The notes below the pieces were generated by a model. The model saw only the letters and a program-made list of their open reading frames with translations, did not search any database and had not been told where the DNA came from. From assembly GCA_965660625.1 (NCBI GenBank), contig CBFIAR010000008.1:86184-150183 (forward strand): a stretch of 64,000 nt of DNA, given 5' to 3'. This DNA comes from Glaciecola sp965660625. GTDB lineage: Bacteria; Pseudomonadota; Gammaproteobacteria; Enterobacterales; Alteromonadaceae. Of the stretch, positions 45,101 to 52,216 are shown piece after piece. The position numbers were made by a program, and so were the translations under genes. Positions within the stretch are counted from its first letter, which is position 1. Each line of letters begins with the position of its first letter.

Positions 45101-45151
45101 GACAACAAACGGAAACATGAGTATTTTAAGCATAAATTGCATGAGCTTCAT
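39122..45151 (-). CDS. Bacterial alpha-2-macroglobulin (YfhM-like)
   Basis: This 2009-residue protein is a bacterial alpha-2-macroglobulin, thought to trap foreign proteases in the periplasm and guard the cell wall together with PbpC. An N-terminal membrane helix (LVFLCVLILGLGAGVYKTY) anchors it. The thioester motif is intact: DDYPHGCTEQ, with the cysteine at about residue 1531, so covalent protease trapping is possible. Macroglobulin-like beta domains precede it and a helical thioester domain with receptor-binding-like end follows. It is about 350 residues longer than E. coli YfhM (1653), much of it before the thioester. A proline-rich spacer (EQPPTPPEQPPE) lies near residue 130. There is no lipobox. 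The pbpC gene follows. Confidence 0.93.
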   Translation of the reverse strand: MKLMQFMLKILMFPFVVVGKLLALFFGEVNWIMPPWLAYLNNLRKNSPLKLVFLCVLILGLGAGVYKTYDYYQSLPEPILVDALITIPALTEEYADLANSDGTKTLLPELRVEFTYTSNDYIPPEQPPTPPEQPPELLPTTRIAPPTIPAEFPSVAPIDLIGSEVKTGIKLSPSKAGKWRWENDRTLLFVPETPWPAGQEYEVSFAPEVFDTQDEFSNDEFTFITTPLQGSIEMSEFELSIEDKLKQVFVEISFNYPVDRQSVEKAVSVAYQVDGNKLGKAQAHQLNFSDNLRSATVTLDIPTLPEHARILEVTFGEGIKSIYGGEASASAYESKVMVPDLYSYLKVEQSDIEVLRNLDDEPEQFVLLGFTDAIARDELLNKVTLFLLPNQKEKNGKSYWQSPREVTAEVLQSAEKLDYTLMPNAADAATNYQLKVDLQAGRQLYLKIASGLTSANGFVQRAYFDRILVVPKYPQEVTISGEGSVLTYSKDQRLAFSTRGVGDVQVSIGKVIDDELYHLVSQTQGDISNPNFYNWSFNEANLAEFSTQFISMNANDADLKTANYASVDLNALVSSSKGGLGLFFVEIKAWDKNRKREIYGVSDKLLVLVTDLGVIVKSSQDESQDIFVQSIKSGAPVVDARVELIAKNGTKLFSKATDSNGHVTFPAANGYEREKQPVVYVVSLKGDVSFIPYNRYTRQINYSRFNVGGEYSYANDNERVNAYMFTDRGIYRPGEVVNIGMIVKGKNLQNLGKIPLELVIRDAQYTEVYVEKMQLSQFGFMDAAFNTEKTFKTGSYSASLHLIRERGKGNQVRDRQVGSMNFSVEAFQADTLSITSQVKGLPSKGWAISPNLSNELSLNNLSGVPAQGRRVTTDLTLLPIQFSFEQFDGVAFYSPKVKDDATDGLSRFEESLEEQQTNADGKASVAVDLSRFNKGTYSVALQSKAYEASGGRSVSTSTRFLYSPSLHLVGYKADGKLDFINLNSERTLALIAINNELKSVALDKLTKRLSKVQSISTLVKQYNGRYEYESIRTTELVKEVAYALPEGSVALSLDTSEAGTFVVDILNADGEVLLSAQYTVVGATNDAGQLDKNAELKVTLDKDDYQEGEAIELSIQAPYAGSGLISIESNKLHAFKWFSSATNSSVQRIKIPKGIEGNAYVNIAFVRDVSSKEIFTSPLSYAVVPFSIDRSKRILDLTIGVEDIVQPGKPMAINLDVSEDAKVAVFAVDLGILQVAGYRTPDPLAHFLKKRALSVRTMQILDLILPDFALSQMFSAAGGDMEAGFAMSDEMKVTGSKMQRSQNPFERKVQNPAVFWSGVVAAKKGTNTYTFDVPNDFAGGLRVMAIAVGEQTMGRAQENTIVRGPFVLSPNVLNQAAPGDEFDITLSVANVVKDSQEKADVKIQVSTSKHISIVGSKEAQMQLSENQEEAVRFRVKANEVLGGAKISFDVSMTDKSGKTWQLSRAATLSIRPAMPFEVNITTGVSSNGQVSLDTPLKLFEAQSSQVLKASASPLVIAEGLSAYLDDYPHGCTEQIVSQVFPLVGLSNLPKYGPDNETVAAHFAEVISKLRQRQSYAGGFSYWPSAQNNDLDVTIYVMHFLIEADALGYPVPQDMLESGVRYLGDTASNYVRMSDTQSSVNASMLTLRKRAQGIYLLTRSGVVTSNLLIDLVSTLEKQYKTTWRKDVLSAYIASSYALMQQDREAKKLISEYDLADQSLLVEQAFSGLAPRLNLDAQYLFLVAKHFPEFLKEVSVKAVLNITQAIYKGEYNTISAAYSMLALGAYHSAVAFAGEDTNSPNDSLAQIDKQITFVATTLQKETQLEPVYNPFAAAIYPIDTERVEASIQSTALPNAGELYYVNMQAGYQTTLPLKAKSNGIEIQRAFINKNGEVATDIKQGDEITVRLRVRATKLKNVANIAIVDLLPGGFEVIRESLSRRAGVWQTDYIDIREDRIVFYGDITNRVTEITYTVRVTAAGKFTVPASFAEAMYDRSVSGLSSTSEVVVTVTK

Positions 45152-45172
45152 CCTAGAATGCTAAGTTGATTA

Positions 45173-45191
45173 AGACCTAAGGCCTAGGTCT
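45173..45191. repeat. 19-base palindrome before the macroglobulin gene
   Basis: AGACCTA (45173-45179) and TAGGTCT (45185-45191) flank AGGCC, giving a near-perfect palindrome 22 bases upstream of the start codon. It would form a hairpin at the ribosome site region or bind a dimeric regulator. Confidence 0.45.
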
Positions 45192-45849
45192 TTGTTCAAC
45201 ATTTGAATATATTGAATTGATAATAAATAGCTCGCGGCAACAACAGCCAATGCTTAACGCGAGTTATTTCCGTTTAACTGTTCAATTCGCTACCACTTGA
45301 AAGGTCAATATTACGCTGATACTGAAGCTTAAAAAGCAGTATTACTGATAACCCCTAACTTGCCGACATGCTGGGTGTGCACCCAAAATTGGTACACTAA
45401 ATTGATAGAGCCAACGGTAATGAGCATCGGTGGGTCAACACCGAAAAATGCAAGCGGCAAAAAGAAAATTTTCTCACTTTTTCCGCAATCAATTCTGCCG
45501 TGATAAGAAGAAAGAAGATAGGTATGGAAAATAGGATAATATTCATGAAAATGCCTGCATTAAACACAAGGCTATACTAGTGTTGATAGCGCGCTTAAGT
45601 CAAATAGGTTTATCGGAAGAAAATCAGATGAACAAGGCTAAAATACTGCTTAACACAAATTTAGTTTAATTGACCAATATTTAGTAAAACACCTCTTTTC
45701 TAGTGATAAGAAATTAAATGAAAAATAAATTAAAACATTAAAAACAATGTGTTACGTATTGGCGCGTTAAATGCAAAGCACATGCAAATATACGGTTTTG
45801 TGAACAATAAGACCAAAAATACCATCACTCATAAATTATGGAGTCAGTT
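45192..45849. other. Intergenic region with a sterol desaturase remnant
   Basis: No intact gene lies here. The middle (45329-45546) is the desaturase ghost described separately. The rest, about 290 AT-rich bases before the lipoprotein gene and 130 after the ghost, holds nothing recognisable. Confidence 0.5.
45329..45546 (-). pseudogene. Sterol desaturase/fatty acid hydroxylase family remnant
   Basis: On the minus strand an ATG at 45546 opens MNIILFSIPIFFLLITAELI, a typical N-terminal helix of the family. About 22 codons in, near 45480, the sense moves to the +1 frame and reads FFLPLAFFGVDPPML, then INLVYQFWVHTQHVGKLG, the conserved segment that precedes the NTPSHHRVHH histidine box. It ends at TAA (45329) before that histidine box. 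The middle helices and metal-binding histidines are missing, so it is inactive. The intact enzyme is a ~270-330 residue di-iron membrane oxygenase. Confidence 0.75.
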
Positions 45850-46548
45850 ATGATTAGCCAAATTCGCCGCCCTGTTTACTCTTTTATAGGAATCACACTG
45901 CTAAGCATGTCACTCGGTGGTTGCATTATTCACGTTAACGCAAAAAATAAAGATTGGGATAACGATAGCGCAAGCTATTCACAAGATGTGAAGTCAACAA
46001 ACAAGAGTGTAAAAATAAGCGAAGGAAGGACGGTAGAGGACGTCGGGTCAGTCAACGGTAGCGTTGTAATTAGAAACAATGTTAGCGCTAAACGCGTCAC
46101 TAACACCAACGGTAGCATTTCTATTGGCGATAACGTAAGCGTTGACTCGGTGAGCGCAGTTAATGGTCAAATCAACGTTGGCAAAGGCTTTACGGCAAAT
46201 GAAGATGTGAGCACCGTAAACGGCCAAATAGCAATACAAGCGCAAGGTCAGATTGGCGGAGAACTTTCAACAGTCAATGGCACTATTTCGATTAATGGCG
46301 TCGTTGTTCAAAACGATATTGTAACGGTAAACGGCAGTATTAAGCTAACTAATGGTAGCATTGTGAAAGGCGACATTCACTTCCGTGGCAATACCAAAAA
46401 CAATTACAACAAAGATTATCCCGTGCTTTACATCAGCGCTGATTCAAATGTTGAAGGTGATATTATTCTTGAACGGCCAGTGGAATTAGAGCTAGAAAAC
46501 AACAACCTCGAAAGCAAAGTTAAGCGCATGTATAAAAATGAAGAATAA
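45850..46548 (+). CDS. Lipoprotein with beta-helical NG-repeats
   Basis: The 232-residue protein has a lipoprotein signal (ITLLSMSLGGC, lipid cysteine at about residue 25). Residues ~70-175 hold six repeats of 18-19 residues, each starting VNG or TNG followed by S/Q/T and alternating hydrophobic residues (VNGSVVI, TNGSISI, VNGQINV, VNGQIAI, VNGTISI, VNGSIKL). This is the pattern of a beta-helix like bactofilins. A charged C-terminal tail follows. The ATG at 45850 is preceded by GGAG six bases upstream, better than 45838. I know no assigned function; it may be a surface or periplasmic structural protein. Confidence 0.8.
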   Translation: MISQIRRPVYSFIGITLLSMSLGGCIIHVNAKNKDWDNDSASYSQDVKSTNKSVKISEGRTVEDVGSVNGSVVIRNNVSAKRVTNTNGSISIGDNVSVDSVSAVNGQINVGKGFTANEDVSTVNGQIAIQAQGQIGGELSTVNGTISINGVVVQNDIVTVNGSIKLTNGSIVKGDIHFRGNTKNNYNKDYPVLYISADSNVEGDIILERPVELELENNNLESKVKRMYKNEE

Positions 46549-46614
46549 AGCAAAGCGGCGTGATAGCCGCTTCACGTTAAGCTGAAACCGATGATAGTAA
46601 AAAAAACAATGACT

Positions 46615-47088
46615 TCACAACAACCACTGCCCCTCAATATCAATGAATCCCGAACTTGCATTAATTAGGGAGTTAGCGGTTAAATTTCGCACACCATAAA
46701 CAACTGTTTTGCAGTTAGAGTCTTGCCGTACTTTTGTCAGCAATCGGTCGAAATCACCATCGCCCGATAATAGAATAATCGTATCGACATGGGGCGCTGC
46801 CTCTAATACATCGATTGTTATACCTACATCCCAATCACCCTTCGCAGACCCATCTGAGCGCTGAATAAAAGGTTTAAGTTTTACCTCAAAGCCAATATGA
46901 CGCAGTGCACTCTGAAACTTTTGTTGCTGTGAATCGCCACGATCAATTGCGTAGGCAATGGCATCGACAATTTCATAATCTTGCGCTATTGATTGCCAAA
47001 GATGCCGATAATTAAAAGAACGTGAAAATGTATGCTTAGTAGTGTAATAGATGTTTTGTACATCAACAAAAATTGCCGCTTTTTGCAC
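46615..47088 (-). CDS. NYN-domain protein (LabA/DUF88)
   Basis: The 157-residue protein is a single NYN domain, a PIN-like fold of the LabA/DUF88 group. The acidic residues of the putative nuclease site are visible: FVDVQNIYY at strand 1, KGDWDVGITIDVLEAA in the middle and LLSGDGDFDRLL near the end. Members are thought to be metal-dependent ribonucleases or RNA-binding proteins. It stands alone with a long upstream non-coding stretch. Confidence 0.88.
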   Translation of the reverse strand: MQKAAIFVDVQNIYYTTKHTFSRSFNYRHLWQSIAQDYEIVDAIAYAIDRGDSQQQKFQSALRHIGFEVKLKPFIQRSDGSAKGDWDVGITIDVLEAAPHVDTIILLSGDGDFDRLLTKVRQDSNCKTVVYGVRNLTANSLINASSGFIDIEGQWLL

Positions 47089-47732
47089 TTAGATACCTTG
47101 TCATATGTGAATGAAATTAATTAAGCGTCCGCATACCAATTATACTGGCGCGCCCAGTGCTATAAATAATGACATAAATGGTAACACTGATGAGCGGTAG
47201 ATGTAGCTAACAATTACTGTAAAAAACCGTGACGGCATTTTCTATCAGTGACGGCGACCACGGTTCTTTATTTAATTATTGGTTGATTTATTTTTAAATT
47301 TTAAGGTTCTATGCTTATTGTTTGCCGCATAAAGTACTAAAAGGTCTTAATAATGCAAGCAGTAGACACCACATTACTCAATGGCTTCAAAGGGATTGAG
47401 TCGTTTACTGGTCCGCTAACAAATAAGGTCTGCCACAATAGGCAGGCGACCGACGTAAAGTATGTTTTCATTCAATGTTGATCAGGCTGCATAAGCCTAT
47501 AACATGGTTAATCGCAGATACTCAGGACTTAGTTAAGCCTCATCCAAGAAATACTAGAAAAAGTAAGCACCGTGTTGGCGGAGTTTGTTACTAAAACAAT
47601 GAGAAGTGACAGACTCTGGTTTACTTTTGTAAGCCCCTTATCTTTGTTTGACTTAAGTCAATCATTGCCTAATGCAGCCATGATAGCGTTAACGCAAAGA
47701 GGTTTAAATCAAACTACTACGGTGCAGAAACT
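47089..47732. other. Long intergenic region upstream of the universal stress gene
   Basis: No gene is supported in these 644 bases. One frame of 67 codons without a start (about 47534-47735) ends by overlapping the Usp start and encodes an EILEKVSTVLAEFV helix, but it has no ATG before MRSDRLW and may be chance. The FNR-like site lies at 47648-47661. A CCGTG/CACGG hairpin lies at 47227-47264. Confidence 0.5.
47648..47661. promoter_or_regulatory. FNR/Anr-box-like palindrome
   Basis: TTGACTTAAGTCAA is a perfect 14-base palindrome. It agrees with the FNR/Anr consensus TTGATNNNNATCAA at eight of ten fixed positions. Its centre is 78 bases before the Usp start codon; a start site ~41 bases downstream of the centre would suit class II activation. 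Universal stress genes are often anaerobically induced through this regulator. Confidence 0.55.
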
Positions 47733-48170
47733 ATGAGTATTTATAAAAAAATAATCGTCGCAATAGATGTCAATGCTGAGCATAAACACGTGCTTGAAAG
47801 AGCAATGAGTATATGTCAAACGCCTGAAGACGTCAGCTTAGTTTATATTTCCATGCCAATAGTTTACCTTCAACCATTGCTGTATGGCGGTGAATACAAC
47901 GCAATGTCGGATGCTGAAGTAGTCGATGATGCTAGAAAAAAATTAGAGGCCATTGCGGATAAATTTGGCATCAAAAAAACCAACGTGCATGTTAAGACAG
48001 GCGATATTTCTGATGAGATAAAAACATTCGCAAATAAAACCAAGGCAGACCTAATTATCATTGGCACTCACGGCAGAAGCGGCATTAAAGCACTGCTTGG
48101 TTCTACCGCAAATGCAGTGTTGCATGGCGTTAAGCAAGACGTTCTTGCTGTTCGAATGCAAGATGATTAA
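47733..48170 (+). CDS. Universal stress protein (UspA family)
   Basis: The 145-residue protein has the UspA alpha/beta fold. The ATP-binding loop GTHGRSGIKALLGSTANAVL (GxxGx9GSTAxxV) shows it belongs to the nucleotide-binding Usp group, with VAIDVNAEHKHVLERA at the N-terminus. Such proteins are induced by stress or oxygen limitation. The upstream FNR-like palindrome suggests anaerobic induction. No clear Shine-Dalgarno sequence. Confidence 0.92.
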   Translation: MSIYKKIIVAIDVNAEHKHVLERAMSICQTPEDVSLVYISMPIVYLQPLLYGGEYNAMSDAEVVDDARKKLEAIADKFGIKKTNVHVKTGDISDEIKTFANKTKADLIIIGTHGRSGIKALLGSTANAVLHGVKQDVLAVRMQDD

Positions 48171-48180
48171 CTATTATATA

Positions 48181-49017
48181 TCAACACTTTAAAAAGCCTC
48201 GTGCTTGCAGAAATGCTAGCATGTGCTCTCTTTTTTTCTTTTGTACCGCATTAGCAGTCTGTTCAGACCAATTACTGGTTTTTTGATTTTCACCGCGCTC
48301 CATATAATAGTTTTGAATTTGTTCGTCGTAGTTATCAACATCAGATGCAGAGCGAGACGAGTCATAAACATCTTGATGAAGAATTACATCTACGGGGAAA
48401 CGAGGTTTAACTTCAGGTTGCGCATCAGGCCAGCCAAGACAGAGCCCAAAAACAGGGTACACTTGATCCGGAAGTTGCAATAGTTCAGAAACTAATTTCG
48501 GATCGTTGCGGATCCCGCCAATAAAAACCGCTCCAAGTTCTACTGACTCTGCGCCCAATANNNNNNNNNNNNNNNNNNNNNNNNNNNNNNNNNNNNNNNN
48601 NNNNNNNNNNNNNNNNNNNNNNNNNNNNNNNNNNNNNNNNNNNNNNNNNNNNNNNNNNATCAGGTTTTGCGCCATTAATGCAGCATCCACCGTTGCTGCA
48701 ATAAAGTGCTCAGTATTGCCTTCTAAAGCGCCAAGATTTTGTTTTTGGCAAGCATACTCAACGCGTCTCAAATCGGCGCAGATAACTAAAAATTCCGCTG
48801 CTGATTCTATCCATTTTTGCCCCCCTGCCAGAGTCGCTATTTTTTCTCGAGTATTTTTGTTATTCACCTGTACCAATGAATATGACTGGATGAAGCTAGA
48901 TGATGCGGCGCCTTGCGCACACTCAATAAGTTTGTGTAATAACTTTACATTAATCGGTTTATCAATATATTGTCTAATCGAACGATGTGATGACTGAGCT
49001 TCAAGAATGGGATTCAT
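48181..49017 (-). CDS. nfsA: Oxygen-insensitive NADPH nitroreductase (interrupted by assembly gap)
   Basis: NfsA reduces nitroaromatics and quinones by two-electron transfer from NADPH with bound FMN. The N-terminal SSHRSIRQYIDKPI, ASSSFIQSYS (FMN contact), AGGQKWIESAAEF and the C-terminal GGIRNDPKLVSELLQLP and GLCLGWPD match the family. A run of 98 N (48561-48658) hides part of the flavin-binding core. The frame stays open across it at 278 residues, longer than the 240 of E. coli, mostly at the C-terminus. It is convergent with the Usp gene. Confidence 0.92.
   Translation of the reverse strand: MNPILEAQSSHRSIRQYIDKPINVKLLHKLIECAQGAASSSFIQSYSLVQVNNKNTREKIATLAGGQKWIESAAEFLVICADLRRVEYACQKQNLGALEGNTEHFIAATVDAALMAQNLXXXXXXXXXXXXXXXXXXXXXXXXXXXXXXXXXXLGAESVELGAVFIGGIRNDPKLVSELLQLPDQVYPVFGLCLGWPDAQPEVKPRFPVDVILHQDVYDSSRSASDVDNYDEQIQNYYMERGENQKTSNWSEQTANAVQKKKREHMLAFLQARGFLKC
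48561..48658. other. Assembly gap (98 N) inside nfsA
   Basis: Bases are unknown. The frame of nfsA is kept across the gap, so its size is probably right. Confidence 0.99.
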
Positions 49018-49213
49018 ATTAATATTGTAGACCTAGTTATTATCATTATTACGTGAGAGAAGAGTAATCAATCTAATTCACCAATACAACTGCGGAAACT
49101 TCACATAGTTTACAAAATTAATCTAACTTTTTAACATGCTGCTCAAATTTTCTAGTAACGTAGAGGGAATTAAGTAAACAATAGTGTTCTTACGATTAAA
49201 GAGAAGATAGTAA

Positions 49214-50629
49214 ATGCAAAGAAGTATGTTGAGCGAACATAAAGCTAATTATGTGGTTGTCGGTGCTGGCGCTAGCGGTCTGGCATTTGTGGATACCTTA
49301 ATTAGTGAATCTGAATCGACAGTAATCATTATAGATAATCGGCACAAGCCAGGTGGGCACTGGGTTGATGCGTATTCTTTTGTCACCCTACACCAACCCT
49401 CCTCTTTTTATGGTGTAAATTCGAAAGAATTAAGCAAAGGAAAAATTGATACAACAGGCCTCAATAAAGGACTGAATGAGTTGGCTACGGGGGCCGAAGT
49501 TCAAGCTTATTTTGATAATTTAATGCGCGATACTTTGATACCTAGTGGTCGCGTAAAATACTTCCCCATGTGCGACTACTTAGGGGATGGGCGAGTGAAA
49601 AACCTTGTCACTGGCCAAGAATTTAGTGTGCGTTACAGCGATAAATTAGTCGACAGTACCTATTATAAAACGGCGATCCCAGCCACTCACACTCCTCAAT
49701 TTGAGATAGATTCCAGTGTAGTCATGGTGCCGCCAAATAATCTTCCGAGCATGCTTAGCAAGAAAGATCATGGCTTTACCCATTTTACCTTATTAGGTGG
49801 TGGCAAAACCGCTATCGATACCTGTTTATGGTTAATGCAAAATCAGGTTAATGCAGATAATATCACCTGGGTTATGCCCCGAGATGCGTGGTTTATTGAT
49901 AGGAAAAATACACAAGCTACACAACAGTTTTTCACGGACACGATGGGAGCGCAAGCGAGTCAGCTTGAAGCAATTGCGGAATCGACATCTATACCTGATA
50001 TGTTTTTAAGGCTTGAAAAAGCAGGAGTCTTTTTTCGTCTTGACCCTACGGTTTTACCGACAATGTTTCATGGTGCGACGATTTCAAAAGACGAACTTAA
50101 GCTCCTGCAAAATATTAAACACATTGTCAGAAAAGGCCGTGTTTTAGATATTTCATCCTCCCAAATGACATGCACCAACGGAACCGAGCCAAGCCGCTCA
50201 AATAGTCTTTACATCGACTGCACGGCTAGTGCAATTACTAACTTAGAAATACAGCCAGTATTTCAAAATGATGTTATTAAAATTCAGACCGTGAGGGCCT
50301 ACCAACCTACTTTTAGTGCCGCCTTTATTGCACACATTGAGCTCATGAAAAAAGATAACGTTAAAAAGAACCTACTTGCTCAAGTAGTGCCTTTACCAAA
50401 CTCAATCGATGATTGGGTTGAAATGACCTATCGCAGTATGATGAATCAATATTTTTGGTCGAAAGAGCCAGGACTAAAAAACTGGATAAAGCAACAACGC
50501 TTAGACGGCTTTTCAAAGCTCATGAGTCAGGTCAAATTTTATGAATTCGCTAAATTAAAAATATTGAACCGCATGCGCAAGGCGGCTAGACCTGCTGTTG
50601 CTCAGCTGAAAGCTTACCGCAAACAGTAA
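49214..50629 (+). CDS. FAD-dependent monooxygenase-like oxidoreductase
   Basis: The 471-residue flavoprotein begins with a Rossmann FAD site (YVVVGAGASGLAFVDTL, about 13-29), then IDNRHKPGGHWVDAY and SFVTLHQPSSFYGVNS, a pattern of flavin-containing monooxygenase-like proteins. A second nucleotide loop, FTLLGGGKTAIDTCLWL at about residue 190, would bind NAD(P)H. The C-terminal ~100 residues are charged and helical. Substrate is unknown. No signal peptide. It stands alone. Confidence 0.75.
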   Translation: MQRSMLSEHKANYVVVGAGASGLAFVDTLISESESTVIIIDNRHKPGGHWVDAYSFVTLHQPSSFYGVNSKELSKGKIDTTGLNKGLNELATGAEVQAYFDNLMRDTLIPSGRVKYFPMCDYLGDGRVKNLVTGQEFSVRYSDKLVDSTYYKTAIPATHTPQFEIDSSVVMVPPNNLPSMLSKKDHGFTHFTLLGGGKTAIDTCLWLMQNQVNADNITWVMPRDAWFIDRKNTQATQQFFTDTMGAQASQLEAIAESTSIPDMFLRLEKAGVFFRLDPTVLPTMFHGATISKDELKLLQNIKHIVRKGRVLDISSSQMTCTNGTEPSRSNSLYIDCTASAITNLEIQPVFQNDVIKIQTVRAYQPTFSAAFIAHIELMKKDNVKKNLLAQVVPLPNSIDDWVEMTYRSMMNQYFWSKEPGLKNWIKQQRLDGFSKLMSQVKFYEFAKLKILNRMRKAARPAVAQLKAYRKQ

Positions 50630-50760
50630 ATTTTTTCCTGGTCAAGATAACACTTTATGATGATGGGGTAGCCGTTAATGTGAGCCTATCATAACTGAAA
50701 AAAGGCCCCAAAATATTTGCACTAAGGGCGACGTATATATTACCTAGCCTACCACTTTTG

Positions 50761-51981
50761 CTAACATGAGCTGCCAATGCTGCGTTTAAGTTTCAGCGCA
50801 ATAGTTTCCAATATATGAATAATAAAGTCTTCATTTTTAGTGTCGAAACTCAGCTCTGCCTCCCCTAATGTTATGTGAGTCTTAATTAAAAAACCCATTT
50901 TTGACGCTTTGACAATCATCGCGTTACCTAATAACTCTCTTGCTTGCCTCAGAGTCTCGGTGTCCTTCTGTATCTTAACTAGAACTGGCGTACCCTGATG
51001 GTGCTCAACCAATATTGCATCAATACCCTGATTTCTATGCACCGGATTATAGTCAATTCCAGCTAAGCATTGTAAGGCTTCTAGATTTGCATTTTCATAG
51101 GCTCTTCGGCCTTTTAGCAACAAATGAGATTCGGTTTTGATGGGCTTATCTAGCCTCGACTGCGACAGTTGAATAGCGTCCTCTGACTCATCGATACCAA
51201 TGTATTTCCTATTGGTTAAACTTGCAGCGACACACGTGGTTCCGCTACCGCAAAACGGATCGAGAACAAGATCATTTTCATTCGTGACTAATTCGATAAT
51301 ACGCTCTAACAGCAGTAAAGGTTTTTGGGTTGGATAGCCCACTCGTTCCCTCGCTTTAGGGTTCAAATAAGGAATATCCCAAACGTCACTTAAGGGCACA
51401 CCGTGTTTGGCATCCGCTTGCTGAATATTACCTTTGGAATCGCGCGCGTAGACAGATTTATTGTGTTTATCTCGAGTACGGCGCTGCAGAATTTGGTCCA
51501 GATTGGTTGCTTCAGAATATGGCATAAAAACCTTATTGAAGCTGAAGTCCTTCGTTTTGCTGTAAAAATAGATATTTTGATGGCTTGGCAACAGCCCTTT
51601 TTTTGCATTTGACCAACGCTTGTATTGCCAAATAATTTCAGATTGAAAATACTCAGCGCCAAACACATCATCAAGCACGCCTCGCACAATATGATTAGCC
51701 ATTTTGTCGCAGTGCACAAAAATGCTGCCGGTATCCTTTAATAGAGCGCGCATTTTTAGAATACGTTGGTGCAGGAACTCAGCATAACTCGACTCTTGTT
51801 TCCAAATATCGTCGAAACTAAATTCTTTTGTTCGTTGACGATTTTTAAGTTTATGTTTTCTCTCAGTAAAAAACGGAGGGTCTAAATAAACCAAATCAAC
51901 TGATGAATCAGCTATTTCATTCATTTTTTCTAAGCAGTCACCTAGCAATAATCGATTAGCCGTTGTGGTCGTAGTGCTCAT
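50761..51981 (-). CDS. Site-specific DNA methyltransferase (N4/N6) with C-terminal extension
   Basis: The ~406-residue protein is a beta-class amino-methyltransferase. Motif IV, LVYLDPPFFTE, comes first (about residue 30), and motif I, VLDPFCGSGTTCVAAS, later (about 230), with NRKYIGIDES after it. DPPF (rather than DPPY or SPPY) leaves open adenine-N6 or cytosine-N4 as target. After about residue 265 there is a ~130-residue extension; NQGIDAILVEHH then PVLVKIQKD resembles the Asp and Gln-x-Lys arrangement of Mrr-like nuclease folds but is not certain. No restriction gene is adjacent. Start chosen at 51981 (MSTTTTTANRLLLGDCLE). Confidence 0.85.
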   Translation of the reverse strand: MSTTTTTANRLLLGDCLEKMNEIADSSVDLVYLDPPFFTERKHKLKNRQRTKEFSFDDIWKQESSYAEFLHQRILKMRALLKDTGSIFVHCDKMANHIVRGVLDDVFGAEYFQSEIIWQYKRWSNAKKGLLPSHQNIYFYSKTKDFSFNKVFMPYSEATNLDQILQRRTRDKHNKSVYARDSKGNIQQADAKHGVPLSDVWDIPYLNPKARERVGYPTQKPLLLLERIIELVTNENDLVLDPFCGSGTTCVAASLTNRKYIGIDESEDAIQLSQSRLDKPIKTESHLLLKGRRAYENANLEALQCLAGIDYNPVHRNQGIDAILVEHHQGTPVLVKIQKDTETLRQARELLGNAMIVKASKMGFLIKTHITLGEAELSFDTKNEDFIIHILETIALKLKRSIGSSC

Positions 51982-52216
51982 TGTAGGTGCGATTCTCCGC
52001 AGCGTCGAAACATGCAAGGATTTATAACTCAACATGTTACCCACGGGTGTTATGCACAAGCAAGTGTTTTAAAAAGTTGTTTATACAAAATTAACTCACT
52101 ATGATTATAGTTCGTCGAAAACAATAGAGAACTGAGATTGATGCCGTCGAGAAAAATACGCGTTAAATCTTTTAAGATAAATAATAACCAGGGCGGCTTT
52201 CGTATTGGTAGTAACG

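Noticed and set aside
47534..47735. A start-less 67-codon frame ending over the Usp start codon.
   Set aside because: No start codon before the middle of the frame, the FNR-like palindrome lies inside it, and it matches no family.
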